The notes under the pieces were generated by a model, which did not search any database, had not been told where the DNA came from, and saw only the letters and a program-made list of their open reading frames with translations. Source: Chloroflexota bacterium (GTDB lineage: Bacteria > Chloroflexota > Chloroflexia > Chloroflexales > Roseiflexaceae). Taken from it: a stretch of 64,000 bases of DNA. Each line of letters starts with the position of its first letter. Position 1 is the stretch's first letter. This document shows positions 26,148-34,884 of the stretch, piece by piece. Both the position numbers and the translations under genes were made by a program. The stretch is from assembly GCA_016875555.1 (NCBI GenBank), contig VGPG01000001.1, forward strand, positions 24,001 to 88,000, written 5' to 3'.

Positions 26148-27764
26148 TCATGGCCACAACGGATGTCGCATCAACCATGCAATCTGCATGTCATGCGTTG
26201 GCATATCGGCAGCACCATCGATCAGTGCATCATGCAGTGCCTGCAACAATCGTCCGATATTTGCTCCTTTGGGGAGACCCAAAGCGACCAAATCATCACC
26301 ACGTACCATCAGCGTCCCCATTGTCGCCTGTGCCGTATCGGCCCGTTGCACCAGCGCTGCTAACTGCGGTTCGAAGGCGGCAACATGCGTCAGCAGAAGT
26401 CGATCAAATGCCCGCAGATAGGCCACAACCTGGCTCGTTGGGCGCCGTTGCAACCAGCGCCACTGCCGGCGCGTCTGGCGTAACGTTACGATGCCTCGCA
26501 GTGACTTGGGCGCCTCGTGCCAGCGCGCCATGAATTGTATCAACGGCGCCAACGGAGCAGACCATAGCACAGCAATGATGCGCCAAGCACTGGGGAGCTG
26601 TTGCACATGCGGCGAAAGCCGTTGCACGAACACCGGATCAATTTGATTGAGTACACCCCACCGGCGTAATACCGTCCATGCAACATGGGGATGCACTTCA
26701 TCGAGGATGCGCTGGATTTCGTTTATCCATCGCTGGCGTGACACGTGCCTAATCACCTGCGCATCAACGGCCCATCGAATCGCCTGGCGCGTCGTTTCAT
26801 CCATATGTAGATGCAACCGTGCCATGAATCGCGCTAACCGTACCAGTCGTGTCGGATCATCGATCAAACTCATCGGATGAAGAATGCGTGCACGACGATG
26901 GAGCAAATCATCACGACCAGCAAACGGATCATAGAGCGGCATGGTCTGGTCAGGCTGATAAGCGATTGCCATCGCATTAATGGTCAAATCACGCCGACCC
27001 AAATCACGGACGATGGATGTAGCCGGATAGACCACTGGCAGTGCACCGGGATGGGTGTATGTTTCTGTACGCAACGGCACGATATCGATGGACGAAATAC
27101 CTGTCGCCACAATCACATGTGCCGGCATAGCCAGCGTTGCGGTGTCGAAGAGACTACGTTGAATAATCGTCGTGTCTAACTGCTGTGCAATGGCCGGGCC
27201 GATTACCGCCATGTCACCGTTCATGGCCACATCCAAATCGGTGATGGGCTCTGATTGCAACACACTCCGCACTGCCCCACCGACCACAAAGAGTTGTGCG
27301 TTGTGCTGCCGTGCAATCGTCGCAATCTGTGCCAACACATCGGCAAGGGCATCGGGCAACGACTGTCGCACATGCAACCACGCGATTGCATCAGTCGCAT
27401 CAGTCTCAACCACGGCATAGGCATATCCAGCCGCGACGCGCGTAACACGACCGGTCGGCGTATACACCGACATACGTCGCGTCGGTAACTGCCATAGACA
27501 CTGTGCCAACGACATCTCACCAAATCCAATTGCAATGGCATGGGTGAGTGTGGCCTCATCAACAACGCCAATGAGCACACCACGTGCATCAGCAACACAT
27601 GCCACGCCTTGTGCCGGCATAGCAATGCGTGCCTCGCCGATTGTACATGGGAGCTGTATCGTTGCCGTGATGTTCATTGCGCGTGCGTGTGTCTCCATTG
27701 CTGTACTATGCGCCGGTTGTGTGTGTATATCATGTATGCTACCATTGAATTGCATCTTCTCCAT
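26148..27764 (-). CDS. cca: CCA-adding enzyme / poly(A) polymerase family nucleotidyltransferase
   Basis: A 538-residue protein. Residues about 155-300 are a class II nucleotidyltransferase head: LFVVGGAVRSVL, then TDLDVAMNGD with the two metal-binding aspartates, and GRRDLTINAMAIAY. The RNA-binding neck follows with DDPTRLVRLARFMARL. It would add or repair the 3' CCA of tRNAs. The preceding 150 residues are unusual for a stand-alone CCA enzyme; one stretch (GVACVADARGVLIGVVDEATL) resembles a single CBS-like unit, as in CBS-containing CCA proteins. The start is uncertain: none of the in-frame ATGs (27764, 27755, 27698) has a convincing ribosome-binding site. Confidence 0.85.
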   Translation of the reverse strand: MEKMQFNGSIHDIHTQPAHSTAMETHARAMNITATIQLPCTIGEARIAMPAQGVACVADARGVLIGVVDEATLTHAIAIGFGEMSLAQCLWQLPTRRMSVYTPTGRVTRVAAGYAYAVVETDATDAIAWLHVRQSLPDALADVLAQIATIARQHNAQLFVVGGAVRSVLQSEPITDLDVAMNGDMAVIGPAIAQQLDTTIIQRSLFDTATLAMPAHVIVATGISSIDIVPLRTETYTHPGALPVVYPATSIVRDLGRRDLTINAMAIAYQPDQTMPLYDPFAGRDDLLHRRARILHPMSLIDDPTRLVRLARFMARLHLHMDETTRQAIRWAVDAQVIRHVSRQRWINEIQRILDEVHPHVAWTVLRRWGVLNQIDPVFVQRLSPHVQQLPSAWRIIAVLWSAPLAPLIQFMARWHEAPKSLRGIVTLRQTRRQWRWLQRRPTSQVVAYLRAFDRLLLTHVAAFEPQLAALVQRADTAQATMGTLMVRGDDLVALGLPKGANIGRLLQALHDALIDGAADMPTHDMQIAWLMRHPLWP

Positions 27765-27779
27765 TCACCATGCTATAAT
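27750..27779 (+). promoter_or_regulatory. Extended -10 promoter for the 27833-33053 operon
   Basis: TTGCAT (27750-27755), 18 bases, then TGCTATAAT with a perfect TATAAT at 27774-27779. It overlaps the 5' end of the divergent CCA enzyme gene and lies 54 bases before the first plus-strand start. Confidence 0.6.
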
Positions 27780-27832
27780 AGAATGCTATATTGTTTGTTT
27801 GGTATGATCGAACAACGAAGGGGAGTGTAGGC

Positions 27833-27985
27833 ATGGAGGGCAAGCAAATTTCCTTTGGCACCACTGGGTTCGAGGAGCTTCTTGAACAACTCCGTGATGC
27901 GGGCGAACCACAAGATATTGCGTGGTTAGCTGAACGCTACATCGAGATCCTACGCGCACAGGCTCAAACGGAGGAACAAGAATGA
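27833..27985 (+). CDS. 50-residue acidic helical protein, unknown
   Basis: Starts MEGKQISFGTTGFEELLEQL, after the ribosome-binding site AAGGGGAG. The longer in-frame ATG at 27791 lies too close to the promoter. The product is a single predicted helix pair rich in Glu, Leu and Ala with no membrane segment. The stop overlaps the ATG of the 609-residue gene (ATGA), so the two are coupled and may form a complex. No family recognised. Confidence 0.65.
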   Translation: MEGKQISFGTTGFEELLEQLRDAGEPQDIAWLAERYIEILRAQAQTEEQE

Positions 27986-29811
27986 CCACTCAGCTCCCAT
28001 TCTTAGGGACGCCTGCCGAGCGCGCATTGGCAGAGCAAATACATGAAGTGCTGCGTCTGCAAGCGCGCTTTTATGCCAAAGAGGCGCCTATTCGGCAGTC
28101 GCTCAAAAATATCATAAGCTACTTTGCAGCACGTCGTGGCGGTGACGAAACAAGCGTCACCCAAGAGATTGTGGCTGCGCTCAACGCCAATCAAGACATA
28201 TTTGCACAGGCGATTACCGATGACGACGAATTTGTTATCACCACGAGCGTACACGGCAAATATGTTCCGCTTGCGTTTGATCGTGCGCACAGTTTGGCCA
28301 ACCGCATGTACGAACCCGAGAACCCGTTGCCCGTTGATGATATCAGTGTGGTCTTTACCACCAATCGTCCGACGGTGCCAACCATTGAGCCCGTCTACAT
28401 CTCCGACTACTGGTTGCATGGCGCAACAAGCAGCGAAACAATGTCGATTGATGACATGCCAGACATAGAGATCGTCAGCGATGCGCCCATACCGGATGAT
28501 ATAATTATTGGGAGTCAACCCAAAGTCAAAACCGTTAATCCACGCGATGCGATGCGCATTAACTTGCCACAAGGGATTAGCATTGACTTGGCGCAACCAA
28601 CCCCGAATATCATGCAACAGCACGGCGATGCCATCATCTCGGCATTACGTGGCACCATCGAGAAGGACTCTCTCAAGCGGATTGCCGTGTTCGGCAATCA
28701 AGTGGCACTCGAACGCGACGTACGCACCTTCAGCAAAAATGAAATCCGCCAAATTACCGACTACATTGAGAATGAAGTCAGTAATCCCGTGACGGACAGT
28801 GATATTTTGCAGAACGTGATTCGCGTGAGTAACCGCGCAGTCGATTTTGAACGGCAACGATTCGCCCTCAACTTCCGCCTCCTCAAAGACCTTGAGTTTG
28901 TCGGCGTAAATGGCGCAAATTTGTGGGCAACGCGCAAGCTTCTCGATAAAATTGGCGCCAACAAGCGTATCAAAGCGGCTGACATGGGGGCACTCGTCCT
29001 CCACCTCGAAGAGGGCTTCGATGACAGTGTCAATGTGAACTCTGTCGAAAGCATTCAAGCCAAGGGCAGTGTGAGCCATACACTGACCTACTTTGAATGG
29101 GAGTACGGTATCCTGCCCTTGACGAAAGCATTAGCCGCCGTATTACCAGAACCCGTGATTAATCGACAGAGTGCTGCCGTGGTGACGTTTGATGTGCCAC
29201 AAGCAAACTACTCGTTCGTGATTAACGTACGCTTCCCGGCTGGTGCACGTGGCGGTTGGCTCCAGGGGTTTGATGAATTCTTTCAATCAATGCTGGTACC
29301 GGGCGCACTCATCACCATCAGTCGTACCAATCAACCGAATGTGATTAACATTAGTTACGGCGAAGCCGAAGATCGCATTGAATCGCTGTTGGTCGTCGAA
29401 GAAGGCAAGAAGAAGAGTAAGTTCATCTTTGCGGAGCGTTCCTTCAACTGTATTGTCGACGATGACGTGCTACCCACCGTCAGCAATGTGGGGCGCATTC
29501 GTCGTATCAAGTTCTTCGAGCTCAGCGAACGCAAGAACTTGGAGGCATTGGTCGAGGCTATTTTCGTCGGATTCGGCGAAAAAGCAGGTACGAAGCAAGA
29601 GCCGCTCTACCAAATTGAGTTCGAACAGCTCTTCAACCTGTTGACCATTTACCGTAGCGTGTCGCGTAATTATCTACTCCACATCTTGCACGAACACGCC
29701 GAATGTCGTTTGGTCAATAGTGCGGCCGGCCTGTGGGAGTGCAAGGTTAACGTCGCCGTCCCTGAGCGTGGCAACACCAGCTTCGGGTATGATGACGAAG
29801 ACGAGGAATAA
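27982..29811 (+). CDS. 609-residue conserved-looking protein of unknown function
   Basis: I do not recognise a characterised family. The first 95 residues (ALAEQIHEVLRLQARFYAKE to HGKYVPL) have the helix-rich then beta-hairpin pattern of a winged-helix or HARE-HTH-like domain, an inference from composition only. A charged, proline-containing linker follows to about residue 190. The central part (residues 200-340) is helical with SLKRIAVFGNQVALERDVR and FSKNEIRQITDYIENEV. The C-terminal half is alpha/beta and ends in an acidic tail (GYDDEDEE). There are no transmembrane segments, signal peptide or catalytic motif that I can name. Together with the 50-residue gene and the HEAT protein it heads a co-directional cluster. 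Confidence 0.8.
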   Translation: MTTQLPFLGTPAERALAEQIHEVLRLQARFYAKEAPIRQSLKNIISYFAARRGGDETSVTQEIVAALNANQDIFAQAITDDDEFVITTSVHGKYVPLAFDRAHSLANRMYEPENPLPVDDISVVFTTNRPTVPTIEPVYISDYWLHGATSSETMSIDDMPDIEIVSDAPIPDDIIIGSQPKVKTVNPRDAMRINLPQGISIDLAQPTPNIMQQHGDAIISALRGTIEKDSLKRIAVFGNQVALERDVRTFSKNEIRQITDYIENEVSNPVTDSDILQNVIRVSNRAVDFERQRFALNFRLLKDLEFVGVNGANLWATRKLLDKIGANKRIKAADMGALVLHLEEGFDDSVNVNSVESIQAKGSVSHTLTYFEWEYGILPLTKALAAVLPEPVINRQSAAVVTFDVPQANYSFVINVRFPAGARGGWLQGFDEFFQSMLVPGALITISRTNQPNVINISYGEAEDRIESLLVVEEGKKKSKFIFAERSFNCIVDDDVLPTVSNVGRIRRIKFFELSERKNLEALVEAIFVGFGEKAGTKQEPLYQIEFEQLFNLLTIYRSVSRNYLLHILHEHAECRLVNSAAGLWECKVNVAVPERGNTSFGYDDEDEE

Positions 29812-29839
29812 CGCACTCCAACGACTGATTCAACACATC

Positions 29840-29873
29840 AACGAGGGGCTGAGCACGTGCTCATCCCCTCGTT
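29840..29873 (+). terminator. Intrinsic terminator after the 609-residue gene
   Basis: AACGAGGGGCTGAGCA pairs with TGCTCATCCCCTCGTT to form a long stem with almost no loop, followed by ATTATCC. It separates the unknown two-gene unit from the HEAT-repeat gene, probably as a partial terminator. Confidence 0.75.
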
Positions 29874-29909
29874 ATTATCCTGTATCAAGGATGCGCGTAA
29901 GGGACCTGT

Positions 29910-30884
29910 ATGTCAACACCAACCACATTGACGGCCACGCTGCAACAACTCCGTCAACCACAACACGTCAATCGAGCACGACTCAAAGTCCTTACTGATT
30001 TGCGTGAACGCGACCATCCGGTCTTCTGGCACGACTGGCAATTAATCCCGCGCGAGGCACGCGTGCGCATCATCACGTTGATGAATGAAATCAGCGAAGA
30101 AAATCTCGAACTCGACTTTCGTCCTATTATGCGTTGGGCACTTGCAGACGACGACGCGGAAGTACGTCGTCGTGCCATTGATGGCCTCAGCGAAGAAGAG
30201 CATCCACGCATCATCGAACCACTCCTGCACTGCCTGATGCATGATCCCGACGACGGCGTGCGTAGCTCAGCGGCGATGAGCTTGGGGCGCTTTACCATAC
30301 TTGCCGCCGTCGATGAGCTCAGTCCCACACACACCGAACGACTGCTGAGCGCGCTCAATTACGCACTCCTACAGCACCTCGATAAACCCGACGTCTACCG
30401 ACGCATCCTTGAAAGCCTTGGTCCCGTTGCCGATGATTCCATTCGTACGCGCATAAGCCAGGCCTGGCAAAGCACGCACGCTGCGCTTCGCGAAAGTGCG
30501 CTCGTTGCCATGGGACGCAGTCAAGACAACAGTTGGCTACCGATTATCCGCGCCGCACTTGATGACGGTCATGCTGCGATTCGCTATGAAGCAGCTCGTG
30601 CAGCCGGCGAATATGCCGACCAAGCCGCAATGCTTGTGCCGTTGCTCATCAACCTGACGCTCGAAGACGACATCGAAGTGGCCGGAGCAGCCATTTGGGC
30701 ACTCGGTCAAATCGGCGATGAGCGCTCGGTGCGCGCACTCAAACAACTCAGTAAATCGCGCGATCAGGCAAAACGTGACGCTGCCCTGACGGCACTCGAC
30801 GAAAACGGCGGCAATGATGAGTTATTCGGTGCCATTAATCCGTTCGGTACGGATGACGATGACGATGACGATCGCGACAACTAG
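29910..30884 (+). CDS. HEAT-repeat protein
   Basis: A 324-residue soluble protein built of HEAT-like helical pairs: DDAEVRRRAIDGLSEEEHPR, DPDDGVRSSAAMSLGRF, GHAAIRYEAARAAGEYAD and DDIEVAGAAIWALGQIGDER, each with the conserved Arg/Asp between helices. The N-terminal 90 residues contain a conserved-looking FWHDWQLIPREARVRII helix. A run of seven aspartates ends the protein. HEAT repeats mediate protein-protein contacts; the partner is not known, although the preceding 609-residue protein is a candidate. AAGGGAC precedes the start. Confidence 0.82.
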   Translation: MSTPTTLTATLQQLRQPQHVNRARLKVLTDLRERDHPVFWHDWQLIPREARVRIITLMNEISEENLELDFRPIMRWALADDDAEVRRRAIDGLSEEEHPRIIEPLLHCLMHDPDDGVRSSAAMSLGRFTILAAVDELSPTHTERLLSALNYALLQHLDKPDVYRRILESLGPVADDSIRTRISQAWQSTHAALRESALVAMGRSQDNSWLPIIRAALDDGHAAIRYEAARAAGEYADQAAMLVPLLINLTLEDDIEVAGAAIWALGQIGDERSVRALKQLSKSRDQAKRDAALTALDENGGNDELFGAINPFGTDDDDDDDRDN

Positions 30885-30904
30885 CGTTCCAAAGGGATAC
30901 CCGT

Positions 30905-31687
30905 ATGCACTATGCACATTATCAAGACATCACGCAACCATACGACCTCGTCTGTTTATCACCACACCTTGACGATGCCGCGCTTTCGTGTGCCGGTGAG
31001 CTCCTTGCCGCACGCCACGCCGGCTTGCGCACACTTGTCATCACCGTGTGCACGTCAATTCCGCCGGTCAGCGCCACGTACAGCGCACTCGCCGTCGAGT
31101 TTCACCGTGAATGGGGTCTCGACGAAGCGCAGGCTGTTACGACGCGTCTCGGCGAAGACGGCCGTGCCATGGCGATTTTGGGCGTAGACGACGTCTGGCT
31201 CAACCTCGATGACGCCATTTACCGCATGCCTGGTCACTACAACAGCCGCGAGACGCTCTTTGCTATGCCCCATGCCAGTGATACACTCGCCGACCAACTC
31301 AGTCACATCTTGCGTGAGTTGATGCCTGTGCTTGGCCAGGCACGCTGGCTTATCCCCGCCAGAGTGGGCATGCATGTCGATCATCTCAACGTCTTTGCCG
31401 CTGCCCAGGCTGTATTGACACCTGCTACAATCAGCTTGTACGAAGAGGTACCCTACGCGCTGACACCAGAGTGGATTACACAGCGTCAGCAGATGTTCAA
31501 CAGTACGATAGACCTCGTGCCCATGGGGCCATACATCGCCGCCAAAATTGCCGCTATTCACTGTTATGCAAGTCAAATGGATGCGTTATTCGGCGATGGT
31601 ACCACCATGCCCGCACAAATTACTGAATATCATCGTCACCTCGGTCATGGCACTCCAGTAGAGCGTCGTTATCGGTTGATCCACTAA
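30905..31687 (+). CDS. PIG-L family N-acetylglucosaminyl deacetylase-like protein
   Basis: A 260-residue protein with the LmbE/PIG-L zinc-site motifs: SPHLDDAALSCAGEL near residue 20 (P-H-x-D-D) and HVDHLNVFAAAQAV near 155. Members remove acetyl groups from GlcNAc-containing small molecules such as mycothiol and bacillithiol precursors or antibiotic intermediates. The substrate is not deducible; no other thiol-biosynthesis genes are adjacent. AAGGGA lies before the ATG, and the gene is 20 bases after the HEAT gene. Confidence 0.87.
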   Translation: MHYAHYQDITQPYDLVCLSPHLDDAALSCAGELLAARHAGLRTLVITVCTSIPPVSATYSALAVEFHREWGLDEAQAVTTRLGEDGRAMAILGVDDVWLNLDDAIYRMPGHYNSRETLFAMPHASDTLADQLSHILRELMPVLGQARWLIPARVGMHVDHLNVFAAAQAVLTPATISLYEEVPYALTPEWITQRQQMFNSTIDLVPMGPYIAAKIAAIHCYASQMDALFGDGTTMPAQITEYHRHLGHGTPVERRYRLIH

Positions 31688-31698
31688 TTGAGAAGCAT

Positions 31699-32754
31699 AT
31701 GAGCAACTTTCCCGCCATCAAATTACTTTCACCCGGTGCATCGGTGTGGGATAAGTTTTGTAATGAACACGAACACGGTCATCTGCTCCAAAGCAGTCGC
31801 TGGGGTCTTCTCAAACAACAAACTGGGTGGGACGCACACCGTCTTATCGTCAGCGATGACGAGCGTATTCGCGCAGGGGCCCAAGTCCTCACACAAAAAC
31901 GGCTAGGCATTGCCATGTGCTACGTGCCACGAGGCCCGCTCTTTTGCGATGACCTGATTATCAATCACGCCCTCGTAGCTGCAATAAACCGCTACGCCAG
32001 TGATCAGAACGCCATCGCAGTTCGGTACGAACCATTTGTCACCCATGAACACCAACGCACCGCACTGTTTGACAAGGCACTCACCTACACCGAACATAGC
32101 ATCGGCGAGAGCATTCAACCGCAACATACCGTCATCACGCAACTCGTTGATACCGACACTGGTAAAGCATTCTCCGATCAACAACTTCTTGCGTCATTTA
32201 GTAAAGGGCATCGCGCTGACATCAAAAAAGCCGAGCGCGATGGCGTCACTATTCGGTACGGTCGCGGTGCTGTGGATATTGCCACATTTAGTCAGTTGAT
32301 GAAAGAAACTGGTGCACGGGCGAATTTTGCGGTGCATGCGCAGACGTATTACCAACATGTGTGGGATTTATTTGGCACCATTGATCATGCGACATTGATT
32401 TTGGCTGATTACAACAATCAAACCATCGCTGGTGCGCTGATTGTCGGCGGAGCAAACACCGTCAACTACTTGTATGGTGGCTCACGCGCCGAAGCCTTCC
32501 AACATGGCGCCAATCACTTGATTCAATGGAGTGCCTTGCGTTGGGCGCGCGACCACGGCTATGCCCAATATGACTTTTGGGGCATCCCCTATCGCAAAGA
32601 TGAAGCGCCGGCGGGTGCGGAGCAGCCGAGCATGGCCGGCCTGATTCGCTTCAAAAAGGGCTTCGGCGGTGACGAAGTGTCGTTCATGCCGGCCTACACG
32701 CATATTCTCAAACCGACGCTCTACAACCTGGCCAAAACCCGTTTTTCGATTTAA
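31699..32754 (+). CDS. FemAB-like peptidoglycan bridge-forming (GNAT-fold) protein
   Basis: A 351-residue protein with two GNAT-like subdomains as in FemA/FemX: HLLQSSRWGLLKQQTGWDAH at the start, then LLASFSKGHRADIKKAERDG, NFAVHAQTYYQHVWDLFG, AGALIVGGANTVNYLYGGS and FKKGFGGDEVSFMPAY. FemAB proteins use aminoacyl-tRNA to add amino acids to the peptidoglycan stem or bridge. A role in wall cross-bridge synthesis fits the nearby wall genes but is inferred. Start 11 bases after the deacetylase stop. Confidence 0.9.
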   Translation: MSNFPAIKLLSPGASVWDKFCNEHEHGHLLQSSRWGLLKQQTGWDAHRLIVSDDERIRAGAQVLTQKRLGIAMCYVPRGPLFCDDLIINHALVAAINRYASDQNAIAVRYEPFVTHEHQRTALFDKALTYTEHSIGESIQPQHTVITQLVDTDTGKAFSDQQLLASFSKGHRADIKKAERDGVTIRYGRGAVDIATFSQLMKETGARANFAVHAQTYYQHVWDLFGTIDHATLILADYNNQTIAGALIVGGANTVNYLYGGSRAEAFQHGANHLIQWSALRWARDHGYAQYDFWGIPYRKDEAPAGAEQPSMAGLIRFKKGFGGDEVSFMPAYTHILKPTLYNLAKTRFSI

Positions 32755-32765
32755 GGACAACACCG

Positions 32766-33053
32766 ATGGCAACTTCATCGCTCTCCGAACAACTCGCCGA
32801 GGCCCAGCGCCTGCAGGCCTACTACCAACGTGAACTCGAGCGCCAGCGCGCTATGAACGCCGAGTTACGCAAGGCCGTCGCCGAGATGGCCCGCACCTTC
32901 CAAGAGACCCTCGCCGAATCCGTGCATGCCGCCGAAACCGGCGATCTGGCCGAGGTCCGCCGCATCGCCTATGCCAATCGCAACGCCTGGCAGGCCTACT
33001 TGCAACAAATCGTGCAGGCGGCAGGGAAGAGTAGCGCATCAGAAAACGAGTAA
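32766..33053 (+). CDS. 95-residue coiled-coil protein, unknown
   Basis: A short highly charged helical protein (EQLAEAQRLQAYYQRELERQ, RKAVAEMARTFQETLAESV) with no membrane segment. AAGGA precedes the ATG; it follows femAB by 11 bases. No family recognised. Confidence 0.65.
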   Translation: MATSSLSEQLAEAQRLQAYYQRELERQRAMNAELRKAVAEMARTFQETLAESVHAAETGDLAEVRRIAYANRNAWQAYLQQIVQAAGKSSASENE

Positions 33054-33079
33054 GCGCAGGGCCAATGCCCTGCGCTTAC
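33050..33079. terminator. Bidirectional hairpin between convergent genes
   Basis: GTAAGCGCAGGGC and GCCCTGCGCTTAC form a perfect 13-bp stem with a 4-base loop; the left arm contains the stop codon of the coiled-coil gene. It lies between that gene and the convergent PSP1 gene. No T-run on either side. Confidence 0.65.
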
Positions 33080-33095
33080 CACTCCAACACCCCAC

Positions 33096-34562
33096 CTAAT
33101 TCATCCGTCTGCGCCGTCGACGCATGGCGTCATTATCAGCTGACGTACTGCCGGCCGGTGGCGCTTGTGGTACCGAGTACTGATCATCTGTTGGATTGTC
33201 ATTGCGCGGTGCCGGTGGTGTCATTGGGCGCTCACCTTGGCCACGCGGTGGGCCAAACTGCTGATCGCGCACTGGTCGTGGCCCTTGGCGCTCGCCTTGG
33301 GGGCGATTGGGCCGATCACCTTGATTCGGCCGGGGCTGATACGGTCGGTCACCGCTCGGTGGCCCTTGGCGCTCGCCTTGATTCTGGCGGGGCTGATACG
33401 GTCGGTCACCGCTCGGTGGCCCTTGGCGCTCACCTTGACTCTGCCGGGGCTGATACGGTCGGTCACCGCTCGGTGGCCCTTGGCGTGGCCCACGGTCACC
33501 CTGCGGGCGATTGCCGCCACCTTGGCTCGGACCTCCAGGGCGACGATCATCGCGCCCACGTGGCTTGATGCGCGTGGCCGCACCCACATCGTCACTAGCG
33601 CGTTCGTCTGGTTTGTCCTCAAGAGCGGCCAAGGCTGCCAGCATGTCTGACGACTCAAACTCATCGCGGAGGAGCCGGCGTTCGCCGCGGTTGCGCTCGC
33701 GCACCACTGGAGTCACACCTTCGGCATTGCGTGTGCGTGCCATTGTGGCGACATCCTCAGTCGCCTCACGAATCGCCTCGGGTTTGAACTCTTCGTGCAC
33801 ACCACTAGCCGCTAACGTCACCGTCAACGTGCCACGCAGCACGTTCACACTGGTCACCTCGCCCGGACCATCAGGCGTATGCACCCAGGTGCCACGCTTG
33901 GGCATCTCGGCTTTCATTTCGATGTATTGCTCGTGCTCATAGGCCAAACAACAGAGCAAGCGCCCACATACACCGCTGATTTTGGCGGGGTTGAGGGGCA
34001 AATCTTGGTCTTTGGCCATTTTGATGGAGACGCGCGCATAATCTGGCAGAAACGACGCACAGCACAAAATGCGCCCACATGGGCCAATGCCGCCGAGTAA
34101 TTTGGCCTCGTCGCGCGGGCCGATTTGACGTAATTCAATGCGGGTGCGGAACGTACGAGCCAAATCGCGTACCAAATTGCGGAAGTCGACGCGCTTGTCG
34201 GCCGTAAAATAAAACGTCAGACGCGACCCGTCGAAACTATATTCAGCCTTGACCAGACTCATCGGCAACTCGTGCTCGTCAATCTTTTCTTGACAGCGCC
34301 GAATCAACTCCTCCTGTCGGCTGTTTAACTGCTTCCAGCGCACCTCGTCTTCTTCAAACGCAGCACGCACCACCGGTTTGAGCTCGCCGACGATAGCCGA
34401 TTCATCGACATCATGTGGCAATTCGGCAACACGAGCCATCTCAAGCCCACGCGCAGTTTCAACAATCACATACTGCCCAACCGTTATATCTGGGACAGCC
34501 GCAGGATCAAAATAGTATGTTTTACCGGAATCCTTAAATCGGATACCGACTACTGTTGGCAT
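33096..34562 (-). CDS. ricT: PSP1-domain (RicT/YaaT-type) protein with low-complexity tail
   Basis: A 488-residue protein. Residues 1-270 are a PSP1/RicT domain: VVGIRFKDSGKTYYFDP, the cysteine cluster GPCGRILCCASFLPDYARVS with a second VCGRLLCCLAYEHEQY, and KRGTWVHTPDGPGEVTSVNV. In Bacillus RicT belongs to an iron-sulfur RicA-RicF-RicT complex that stimulates RNase Y-dependent RNA maturation. The last 170 residues are a basic Arg/Gly/Pro/Gln tail containing three 19-residue repeats, resembling RNA-binding RGG-type tails. Start supported by AAAGGATAA. The assignment of RNase Y function is by analogy. Confidence 0.88.
   Translation of the reverse strand: MPTVVGIRFKDSGKTYYFDPAAVPDITVGQYVIVETARGLEMARVAELPHDVDESAIVGELKPVVRAAFEEDEVRWKQLNSRQEELIRRCQEKIDEHELPMSLVKAEYSFDGSRLTFYFTADKRVDFRNLVRDLARTFRTRIELRQIGPRDEAKLLGGIGPCGRILCCASFLPDYARVSIKMAKDQDLPLNPAKISGVCGRLLCCLAYEHEQYIEMKAEMPKRGTWVHTPDGPGEVTSVNVLRGTLTVTLAASGVHEEFKPEAIREATEDVATMARTRNAEGVTPVVRERNRGERRLLRDEFESSDMLAALAALEDKPDERASDDVGAATRIKPRGRDDRRPGGPSQGGGNRPQGDRGPRQGPPSGDRPYQPRQSQGERQGPPSGDRPYQPRQNQGERQGPPSGDRPYQPRPNQGDRPNRPQGERQGPRPVRDQQFGPPRGQGERPMTPPAPRNDNPTDDQYSVPQAPPAGSTSADNDAMRRRRRRMN
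33332..33500 (-). repeat. Three 57-bp in-frame tandem repeats in the PSP1 tail
   Basis: Units start at 33332, 33389 and 33446 and each encodes RQGPPSGDRPYQPRxxQGE (19 residues). The last differs near its end. Related but more diverged Pro/Arg/Gly units continue on both sides. The period is a multiple of three, so expansion or contraction preserves the frame. Confidence 0.9.
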
Positions 34563-34622
34563 CGCACTTATCCTTTACACATCAAAACCACATCAATTAT
34601 TAATGTATGAATTGTGGTTGCC

Positions 34623-34631
34623 ATTGTAACA
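34623..34631 (-). promoter_or_regulatory. Extended -10 promoter candidate for the PSP1 gene
   Basis: The minus strand reads TGTTACAAT (TGn plus TACAAT) 61 bases before the PSP1 ATG; -35 is weak. This element is back to back with the rpoB promoters at 34660 and 34722. Confidence 0.35.
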
Positions 34632-34659
34632 CATCCCGCTACGCTTCTGATATAGTCAC

Positions 34660-34688
34660 TTGACGAGGAGCTCAACTCCTACTATCAT
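34660..34688 (+). promoter_or_regulatory. Upstream promoter of rpoBC (P1)
   Basis: TTGACG (34660-34665), 17 bases, TATCAT (34683-34688). Together with the second promoter 62 bases downstream it forms a tandem promoter pair for rpoBC. Confidence 0.6.
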
Positions 34689-34721
34689 GATGACAAATAA
34701 TAGTGTGTCCCCATAGATTAT

Positions 34722-34750
34722 TTGACAAATTTGATAAGTTAGCGTATTAT
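34722..34750 (+). promoter_or_regulatory. Main promoter of rpoBC (P2)
   Basis: A perfect -35 TTGACA (34722-34727), 17-base spacer and TATTAT (34745-34750). Transcription would begin near 34757, leaving an untranslated leader of about 200 bases before rpoB. Confidence 0.75.
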
Positions 34751-34849
34751 TCTATTTCGCTGTATGTGAGTTATCACAGGCAGCCCTATACCTTGTGCAG
34801 ACAGAGAGAAGCATGCACGAACCGAGCCAATGACCAGGCATTTCAGTCG

Positions 34850-34884
34850 CTACCAGGCGCCAAAAGCCGGGTAGGGTGTTTTTT
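34850..34884 (+). terminator. Attenuator-like hairpin with T6 in the rpoB leader
   Basis: CTACC-A-GGC pairs with GCC-G-GGTAG (34850-34858 with 34866-34874, one internal mismatch) around the 7-base loop GCCAAAA. GGTG and six Ts follow, ending 73 bases before the rpoB ATG. This has the form of an intrinsic terminator inside the leader. Upstream GCCCTA at 34783-34788 could pair with TAGGGT (34872-34877) as a short competing structure. Confidence 0.55.

Noticed and set aside
33332-33500. Regular 57-bp repeats as a possible CRISPR array
   Set aside because: The units are contiguous with no spacers, have a period divisible by three and encode protein in the PSP1 frame; no cas genes are present.
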